From positions 1 through 59,060 of the forward strand of contig JAEKNU010000023.1 in assembly GCA_016838895.1 (NCBI GenBank): a stretch of DNA of 59,060 bases, written 5' to 3'. The stretch comes from Chloroflexota bacterium. GTDB lineage: Bacteria; Chloroflexota; Anaerolineae; Anaerolineales; Anaerolineaceae. A program made the position numbers and the translations under genes. Each line of letters starts with the position of its first letter. The stretch's first letter is position 1. Under the pieces are notes generated by a model, which saw only the letters and a program-made list of their open reading frames with translations, was not told the origin of the DNA and searched no databases. Below are positions 53,045-59,060 of the stretch, piece after piece.

Positions 53045-54826
53045 TTATGGGCATAAAGCCGAGCCACCGGATACATACTCGATTAATTCCCACCCGGAAG
53101 GGCCATTATATATTTGCATGGTGCCAGCCATGGCACCGGTATAGTAATAGGTTCCGTCAAATTGTTCTGTGCCAGCACTATTAGTGACTCTGAATACTAC
53201 TGAATAGGTGCCTGGTTGTCGAGATACCAGTTGATATCGGCCATCATCATTCCAAAGACCATCAATATAGAAGTCAAAATCTCCGCTACTGTAAAAATTG
53301 AAAGCAGCACAATGGTTATTTACATTTGCATCCCAATAATCTCCGGAATAATATCCCGTTAGCATTTGCTCGATACCAGGATCACCTATTGTAATTGAGC
53401 CTGATTGCGCATTGAACGTGCTGCCAGATAAGGGGTATATAGATATTTTTTGCCCACCTGACCAATAACCGTTTCCGGCAGCGAAGGTATGGTCTCCATC
53501 CGGAACATCCACATCTAGCCAACCGCCTTGAACAATGGATTGTGATTCAGATAAGATGACATCAACACCATCAATTACAAGTTCTACAATTGGATGAGAG
53601 GTATTGTTATAAAAGACAACCGTTCCACCACCAGCACTATTTCCTGCAGGATTGTTTCCGGCCGGGTTATTACCTGCGGGATTGTTTCCAGCAGGATTAT
53701 TGCCAGCCGGGTTGTTGCCTACATTGCCACAATATTCCAGTGCCATGGACATATACGAGCTGTCTGTTGTTGCACCATTTTTATCAGTTACTTGAATATA
53801 GAAATCTACTGAACCATCTGTGTTGTTTAGTACATTGCCTGCTTCTGCACCAGCATCAATATCTCCTGCATAATCACCAATACCCAATTGATACATATTT
53901 GTTGTATAAGTGCCATATACGCCAGTGGCATCAAGGTAAGAATAAACAATGACTGCAGATTGAATCTGATTTAATGGGTCTATGGTTGCCTGAATATTAA
54001 GGGTAGTTGGTTCCACATTGCAAGCGCCATAATAGACTTTGTTATCCGGGTACAAAAGAATATTACTGATACTTATTGCGCCACCAGCAGGCGCTGCTGG
54101 GGGCGCACCCAATGCACTACAAGTAAGCACCTCAACACCATAAACAAATCCATTTGGTTCTGTTTGTGTATTCCCCTTAGCGTCCATTGCAAAAACCTGG
54201 AATTGCAAAGAACCGTCATTACCACGTAATTCAGTATCGGCAATAGAAGATACGTCAATTTGCGCTGAATAGTTTTTTCCATCGGATGAGGATAAATTCT
54301 TTTGATACCATTGAGATCCACCCACGCCAGCCGACATGCTTACTATTTGATAGTTAACCCATACCTGATTTACAGATCCTGAATTATCTTCAACCTTGGC
54401 TGTTAAAACAAAAGATGATGACCCACAGGTATTTCCCAGATAATATACCTTTGACAAGGAGCTGTTTACGCTGGTAATTGTTGGCAAAGTCTTATCCTGA
54501 TTCGATGAACTTGAAGAAACAGCGGATTTCTTTGTTGGTTGTTTTGTTGGTGCTTGAGGGGTAGGGACATCAGTTTTTCCAATTTGCGTTGGGATGGGTG
54601 TATTGGGCTGTAATGTTACCGGCATCAATCCAGAAGATCCATTTGATTCACTCTTCATTGCATCTGCAGTCTGTTTCTGCATTGTTGCCTGAACTGCTGT
54701 AGACATAAAGGATTGCTCATCCATTTGAGCAGCTATCGGCAAAGAACATGCTGTTAAGGCAATTATAAAAAATATTAATATTGATAAAGTGGTTCCATGT
54801 TTTGAATACAAATAAGACCTTTTCAT
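53045..54826 (-). CDS. Lipoprotein with two Cys-bracketed beta domains and an NPAGN repeat (593 aa)
   Basis: Lipobox LTAC (C27). A Thr/Pro-rich linker (about 60-115) is followed by two related domains: KVYYLGNTCGSSSFVLTAKVEDNSGSVNQVWVNYQI ... EVLTC, and KVYYGACNVEPTTLNIQATIDPLNQIQSAVIVYSYL ... LEYCG. Five NPAGN units follow (about residues 372-396), then a beta-rich C-terminal region (VVFYNNTSHPIVELVIDG). GGAGG precedes the start. It is the first lipoprotein of the run, 17 nt after the small gene at 54844. Confidence 0.78.
   Translation of the reverse strand: MKRSYLYSKHGTTLSILIFFIIALTACSLPIAAQMDEQSFMSTAVQATMQKQTADAMKSESNGSSGLMPVTLQPNTPIPTQIGKTDVPTPQAPTKQPTKKSAVSSSSSNQDKTLPTITSVNSSLSKVYYLGNTCGSSSFVLTAKVEDNSGSVNQVWVNYQIVSMSAGVGGSQWYQKNLSSSDGKNYSAQIDVSSIADTELRGNDGSLQFQVFAMDAKGNTQTEPNGFVYGVEVLTCSALGAPPAAPAGGAISISNILLYPDNKVYYGACNVEPTTLNIQATIDPLNQIQSAVIVYSYLDATGVYGTYTTNMYQLGIGDYAGDIDAGAEAGNVLNNTDGSVDFYIQVTDKNGATTDSSYMSMALEYCGNVGNNPAGNNPAGNNPAGNNPAGNNPAGNSAGGGTVVFYNNTSHPIVELVIDGVDVILSESQSIVQGGWLDVDVPDGDHTFAAGNGYWSGGQKISIYPLSGSTFNAQSGSITIGDPGIEQMLTGYYSGDYWDANVNNHCAAFNFYSSGDFDFYIDGLWNDDGRYQLVSRQPGTYSVVFRVTNSAGTEQFDGTYYYTGAMAGTMQIYNGPSGWELIEYVSGGSALCP
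53639..53713. repeat. Five 15-bp units encoding NPAGN
   Basis: Units at 53639, 53654, 53669, 53684 and 53699 (minus-strand sense) each encode Asn-Pro-Ala-Gly-Asn. Third positions differ between units. Confidence 0.85.
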
Positions 54827-54843
54827 TGTAAATCCTCCATAAG

Positions 54844-55047
54844 TTATTTTAAATTTGTGCCTGATATTGAATCGATTTCGTTTTTATCGTCCAAGAAATG
54901 TTCAAAAAAATACATTAGATTGGAGAAATTTGTAAAAACCATTGTTTTTTCGGTTAATACATGCTGTACACGGATACGGGTTTCCTTATTTTTTTCAGTT
55001 CCATACCAAATTTGAACAATAAAATTTTCCTGTTTTCTGGTTTGCAT
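54844..55047 (-). CDS. Small protein next to the BTAD/STAND regulator (67 aa)
   Basis: From ATG 55047 with AGGTGAT upstream (the frame is open to 55074). The sequence ENFIVQIWYGTEKNKETRIRVQHVLTEKTMVFTNFSNLMYFFEHFL resembles small proteins often found beside STAND/BTAD regulators in Chloroflexota, which I recall but cannot verify. No signal peptide. It lies 17 nt upstream of the first lipoprotein and 101 nt downstream of the regulator, so it may be the cotranscribed link between them. Confidence 0.65.
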   Translation of the reverse strand: MQTRKQENFIVQIWYGTEKNKETRIRVQHVLTEKTMVFTNFSNLMYFFEHFLDDKNEIDSISGTNLK

Positions 55048-55148
55048 TTGATCACCTTTTATTAAAGTATGCAAAAACTGATGATGTTGTTAATCTGACA
55101 TCATCTTACATTAACCGTATCTCTCTATTGTCTCAAACTACAATATTT

Positions 55149-58100
55149 TTATGAAAATGAACCGCCATTTTCTTCCCCCCCGCGCTTCATGGCAGCAATG
55201 TCACGTTCAATTGTGCGAACGCCAACCTGCATAGCCTTCGCGTATTGTTGATATGTTGCTACAGCCCCTTGTTCATCTGTTTCATGAATCAAGCGTTTTA
55301 AGCATTGCTTTCTTCGATCCACTTTGTTGGTTATGAGATCATCTTTGTTGTCAAAAATTGTCCATGTTACATTTACAGTTTCATTGCCGTCATTAACTCG
55401 AGGCAGTTCTATTGTTATTGTTTTTGGAGCTATTTCAGTATTTAATTTCACGATCGCCTGATGTTCTGGAATGAATTGAAGGCTGTAGTTGATTTGCTCT
55501 TCAGAAAGTCCTTTGAGTGATTCAATCATTAACTCATAGGCTTTCTGAATGACTGGGCGAACTTCTTCAGAACATCCAGATGCCTGAAGGCACAATGCAT
55601 GCCAGTAATATAGTAAATATGATTGTTCTACATCCGGTTTTAATTCCTTAAGAGCTTCTGATGTGGCGAGTAGTGCCTCTTTTGTTTTTTTCATACCAAG
55701 AAGCGCCAATCCGCGGATTGCAATGATTGGCGGGTACATAGATTCCAATTGCAATCTATTGCAAATTTCCAACGCCTGATCAAGAATATCCAAGGCATCT
55801 GTATATTTTCCTTCTTCTATGCTTAGATATCCCAAGGTTCGATATTCCTGCACTAGCAGCCAATCATCACCGGCAATTTTTATTGCTTCAATTCCCTCTT
55901 TCATCAAATTTTGAGCTTCAATTAGATTTCCTTCATGCCTGTTTGCCTCAGCTAAAACAGTAAGGGACTGCCCTAGACTGATTGGATCATCAACAATTTT
56001 CGCATAATCCATTGCAAAATGAGCATCCTTCTTCACTTGTGGTGAATTACCAAGGATACTGAGGGATATAGATGCGCGATTTAAACGAAGTTGTACTTCC
56101 CCACGTTTTTCTGTCAGGCTGCCAAATACGTTGATTGCCTGATCATATAATTTTAATGTTTCACTTAACTGTCCTTTGAAGTAATATAGGTTTCCCAGGT
56201 TTACCAGTGCGCGTCCTTCACCATAAATATATCCAGCCATTCGACTCTTCTCAAGGGATTGGTTGTAAGCGTGTATGCCATTTTCGGATTCTCCACGTTC
56301 CATGTAAAAAATACCCAGTAAATTAAAGATTTCTGCTTGTTCAAGAATATGATTCATTTTTTCAGCCTGAATGATGGCAATATCCAGTTGTTCTTTTGCT
56401 TTATCATATTCACGAATTCCAAGATAGGAACTAGCCAATGATCGTCGGTATTTAGTTTCATTGTGTCGGTTCTCATGAGCCTTCACAATATTTACTGCCT
56501 GAATCAGAGGTAGAATGCTTTCTTCGGTTCTGCCTTGCCAGGTTAAGATCGTGCCTTCAATGAAATGAGCTTCCGTTTGAATTTCGATGTCCTTCAGTTC
56601 AGCCCCTGATTGAAAAGCGTCATATGCTATTTTCTTGGCCTCTTCAAACTGATTGGTTTGCATCAAGTACCAGGCACGTCTGAGATTTACATAAGTTGTT
56701 TTTTTTGGATCGTTTTGAATCAACAGTTCCATAGCGTTCAAAGCATCGAATTGTTCCTGCCTTTCACCAAGAATATCTAATGCGCGCTCTTTGCCAGAAA
56801 GCAGATCAAATGTAGAAGATTCATTTGGTACATATTTATCAGCCAGAATAATCGCTGTATCATAATATTTTCTTGTTGCTTCATAAGCATGCGCTGCGGC
56901 GGCATGCTTTCCTGACTTCATATAGTAACGAATCGATTTTTCCCAAAGTTTTGCATTTTGACAATGATAGGCCAGAATTTCAACTTGATCAGGAGATATA
57001 CTTTCAATCGCTTCAACCGCCCGCTGATTTAAGTGTATCCTCTCATCAGGTTTAATCTCTTTGCGAACCACTTGAAAAATCTTGTCATGACTGAAACGGT
57101 AGCCATCAGAAATTTCTTCGAGAAATCCACGAGTAACGATCTGATGAATGTTTTCAAGAAGGCTTTGTAAATCCAATCTACATGCCTGGCATAATAAACG
57201 GAAAGTGAATTGCTGCCCAAGAATTGCAGCCAGTCGCAAAACACCCCGAGCATTCTGAGGAATTTGTTCCAGACGACGTAATATTACACTCTCAACTTTG
57301 GAAGGTAGGGGCAATTCAGTATAGTCATTTGTTTTGTCATCCCATGGTGTTGACCACCCCCCAAAATTATCTTTACTGAGCAGCCCTTCATCTTGTAAGG
57401 CGCGCAGTGTTTCCACAACAAATAATGGATTTCCATCTGTTTCCCTGAAAATGCGACCCTCAAATAATGGTGCCGGTTGCGGAAGATTCAGAGCACAGCG
57501 AATCAGCTCTCGGGTTGATTCTTCATCCAAACGGGAAAGAATCAGACGATCTGCTTGGGAATCCCGATCAAGGGTCTGTATTGCTTCCCAGGTTTCTGAG
57601 TTTGCACGCACCTCTTCACCGCGGAAAACACATATTAGTAAAACCCCTTCATTTTGTAATCGCCTACCTAATACAGGTAATAAACTTAGAGTGTCTTGAT
57701 CCGCCCAATGTAAATCTTCCAATATCAATACCAGTGGTGTAATCACTGCCCAACTGCGCAAAAAATTTGCCAGAGCTTCAATTAAACGAGCCTGTTCATG
57801 TGCCGCGTCTAAAACTGGTGCGGGTTTTAAATCATCTATATTTGAAGCAAGGATTGGTAATAATGGTGCAAGGATCTGAAACCATAATTTATTGATAGTT
57901 TCCTGTATTTGAACAATGCGTAGTTCGGATAATCCTGTATTGAGTGCCTCAAGTATCGGCACAAAGGGTTGCCTCTCAAATGATTCTCTTGCCCATCCCC
58001 ATAATACCTGTGCTCCACGCCATTCTGCGTCTCGAGCAATTTCATTCAATAAACGACTCTTACCAATGCCGGCTTCTCCTTCCAGCAATACGACGCCCCC

Positions 58101-58970
58101 TCTTTTTTCAATGGCATTATTGATATGCTGAAGCAATCTTATGCGCTCGTTCTTGCGCCCAATCAATGGAGTGACAATTGGCCCAGAGTGCGTAAAATTA
58201 TTTACAGGAGGTTCTGGTAAGTATGGACTGGTTTCCAATTGACTACGACGAGTGATTTCCTTTGCCAATTCTATGGTTTCTGGTTCTGGCTCAAGTTCCA
58301 GCTCTGTTCTTAATATCTGACAGCAAGATTCAAACTGATGAAGCGCAGCTTCAGGTCGGCCAAGTAAATAATAAAGACGCATGATTTCCTGATGAATACT
58401 TTCCTGTAATGGATCAAATTGCAGTAATTTCAATCCATAATCCAATGCCAGTGAATAGTTTTCAGAAGATTTTTCAACTTGCAGGAGTTTTTCCAGAGTT
58501 TGATGGTATTGAATACGAAATTCTTCTCGCTCAATCAATATCCAATCTTCATAATAACCTTCTAACAAGTCCCCATGATAGAGATTCACTGCATCCATTA
58601 ATGTGGTTTTTCCTTCAGCAGGCAATGGAGTGATATTTATCCAGGGTTGCGTTAGTTGAATAAATGTTTGTGTATCTATGGATATCTCAATCTCAGGGGA
58701 AAGCCCAATGGTTTCTCCTTTACTGATAACCAGGTCTGTATAGATACGGCGAATATGCCAAATTGCCTGGCTTAAGGCTTTCCGGGCACGATCCTCTGAT
58801 AGATCTGGCCAAAAAATACCGATTAGTTTATTACGTGTATGTGATCGGGATGCGAATAACAATAAATATACAAGTAATTTACGTGCAGGAATTGATGCCG
58901 GTAATGGTAAATTCTTTTCATTAGCGATAATGGTAAGTGTACCGAATAAACAAATATCAAGGGTAGACAT
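55149..58970 (-). CDS. BTAD/STAND (SARP-like, AfsR-type) transcriptional regulator (1273 aa)
   Basis: Domains in order: OmpR-type winged helix (about 1-95; RKLLVYLLLFASRSHTRNKLIGIFWPDLSEDRARKALSQAIWHIRR), BTAD (about 98-245), STAND ATPase with Walker A GEAGIGKS (about 296-304) and Walker B VLILEDLHWADQD (near 410-420), winged helix, and a long TPR array (about 690-1150; GQLSETLKLYDQAINVF-type repeats). The last 55 residues (RRKQCLKRLIHETDEQGAVATYQQYAKAMQVGVRTIERDIAAMKR) look like a second HTH. It should sense an unknown cue through the TPRs and control the downstream minus-strand genes. The start ATG 58970 lies 6 nt after TATAAT. Confidence 0.9.
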   Translation of the reverse strand: MSTLDICLFGTLTIIANEKNLPLPASIPARKLLVYLLLFASRSHTRNKLIGIFWPDLSEDRARKALSQAIWHIRRIYTDLVISKGETIGLSPEIEISIDTQTFIQLTQPWINITPLPAEGKTTLMDAVNLYHGDLLEGYYEDWILIEREEFRIQYHQTLEKLLQVEKSSENYSLALDYGLKLLQFDPLQESIHQEIMRLYYLLGRPEAALHQFESCCQILRTELELEPEPETIELAKEITRRSQLETSPYLPEPPVNNFTHSGPIVTPLIGRKNERIRLLQHINNAIEKRGGVVLLEGEAGIGKSRLLNEIARDAEWRGAQVLWGWARESFERQPFVPILEALNTGLSELRIVQIQETINKLWFQILAPLLPILASNIDDLKPAPVLDAAHEQARLIEALANFLRSWAVITPLVLILEDLHWADQDTLSLLPVLGRRLQNEGVLLICVFRGEEVRANSETWEAIQTLDRDSQADRLILSRLDEESTRELIRCALNLPQPAPLFEGRIFRETDGNPLFVVETLRALQDEGLLSKDNFGGWSTPWDDKTNDYTELPLPSKVESVILRRLEQIPQNARGVLRLAAILGQQFTFRLLCQACRLDLQSLLENIHQIVTRGFLEEISDGYRFSHDKIFQVVRKEIKPDERIHLNQRAVEAIESISPDQVEILAYHCQNAKLWEKSIRYYMKSGKHAAAAHAYEATRKYYDTAIILADKYVPNESSTFDLLSGKERALDILGERQEQFDALNAMELLIQNDPKKTTYVNLRRAWYLMQTNQFEEAKKIAYDAFQSGAELKDIEIQTEAHFIEGTILTWQGRTEESILPLIQAVNIVKAHENRHNETKYRRSLASSYLGIREYDKAKEQLDIAIIQAEKMNHILEQAEIFNLLGIFYMERGESENGIHAYNQSLEKSRMAGYIYGEGRALVNLGNLYYFKGQLSETLKLYDQAINVFGSLTEKRGEVQLRLNRASISLSILGNSPQVKKDAHFAMDYAKIVDDPISLGQSLTVLAEANRHEGNLIEAQNLMKEGIEAIKIAGDDWLLVQEYRTLGYLSIEEGKYTDALDILDQALEICNRLQLESMYPPIIAIRGLALLGMKKTKEALLATSEALKELKPDVEQSYLLYYWHALCLQASGCSEEVRPVIQKAYELMIESLKGLSEEQINYSLQFIPEHQAIVKLNTEIAPKTITIELPRVNDGNETVNVTWTIFDNKDDLITNKVDRRKQCLKRLIHETDEQGAVATYQQYAKAMQVGVRTIERDIAAMKRGGEENGGSFS

Positions 58971-58976
58971 TGTAAA

Positions 58977-59004
58977 ATTATATATTAATTTTGTATCATC
59001 TCAA
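58977..59004 (-). promoter_or_regulatory. Promoter of the BTAD/STAND gene, leaderless
   Basis: On the minus strand TTGAGA (59004-58999) and TATAAT (58982-58977) are 16 nt apart. The ATG at 58970 begins 6 nt after the -10, so the mRNA is predicted to start at the start codon. Confidence 0.65.
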
Positions 59005-59032
59005 TAAAGCGGGGCAAACGAAAAAGAACTGA

Positions 59033-59057
59033 AGCCTATTAATTTTTATCATAGGCT
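59033..59057. terminator. Possible terminator at the right edge
   Basis: AGCCTAT at 59033-59039 pairs with ATAGGCT near 59051-59057. It is close to the window end and lacks a clear T-tract, so it probably belongs to a neighbour outside the window. Confidence 0.35.
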
Positions 59058-59060
59058 GTT

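Noticed and set aside
53639..53713. CRISPR-like short repeats
   Set aside because: Units are contiguous 15-bp codon repeats with no spacers; no cas genes are present.
53590..53952. A plus-strand frame with repeated Cys/Tyr residues
   Set aside because: It is the antisense shadow of the NPAGN repeat and adjoining domain.

Overview
The window looks like a chromosomal segment of an uncultured-type Chloroflexota bacterium, most likely class Anaerolineae. This is inferred from gene content, not from a marker gene. The supporting signs are a BTAD/STAND giant regulator, a VanW-type protein, an LCP-family protein, many lipoproteins with Thr/Pro-rich linkers, ATPase/TPR/beta-propeller fusions, GT-C mannosyltransferases, and no outer-membrane or LPS genes. 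Base composition is moderately AT-rich by eye (not computed). I saw no insertion sequence, integrase, prophage, rRNA or CRISPR array. The only RNA gene is one tRNA-Arg.

Layout. 1-4.7 kb: Rrf2 regulator with an upstream dyad, a small unknown protein, an MFS transporter followed by an HD phosphohydrolase and an inositol-monophosphatase-type enzyme, then convergent surE preceded by tRNA-Arg. 4.8-9.2 kb: a peptide/nickel-type ABC uptake operon (lipoprotein SBP and two permeases, no ATPase) ending in a translationally coupled methyltransferase. 9.2-15.6 kb: cell-envelope genes (VanW, second MFS, deacetylase-like lipoprotein, Trm112-like protein, LCP protein). 15.7-21.5 kb: two paralogous membrane-anchored proteins, an alkyltransferase-like protein, and a glycan operon (GT2, GT-C, galE). 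21.6-25.3 kb: two c-di-GMP-related proteins, convergent and overlapping. 25.5-32.7 kb: metabolic genes (M29 aminopeptidase, PLP decarboxylase with a divergent XRE-cupin regulator, isoprenylcysteine-methyltransferase-like protein, Yip1-like protein, ketopantoate reductase). 32.8-38.2 kb: a coupled pair of STAND-type NTPases, the larger one crossing the membrane and carrying about ten Asp-box motifs outside. 38.5-47.3 kb: a decayed maleylpyruvate-isomerase-like gene, a GH5-like lipoprotein, a PIG-V-like mannosyltransferase, PAP2, an ArfB-like release factor, a diguanylate cyclase split by an in-frame TGA, and a 4Fe-4S protein. 47.3-59.0 kb: a minus-strand locus with a 1273-residue BTAD/STAND regulator, a small protein and five consecutive lipoproteins including a gingipain-like one.

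Two regions are the best candidates for undescribed systems. One is the STAND NTPase pair with an outside propeller (a possible outside-in sensor). The other is the BTAD-regulated lipoprotein locus, in which three of the five lipoproteins share a Cys-bracketed Ig-like domain. A third theme is regulatory: at least five genes have a good -10 box ending 6-7 nt before the start codon, which predicts leaderless mRNAs.
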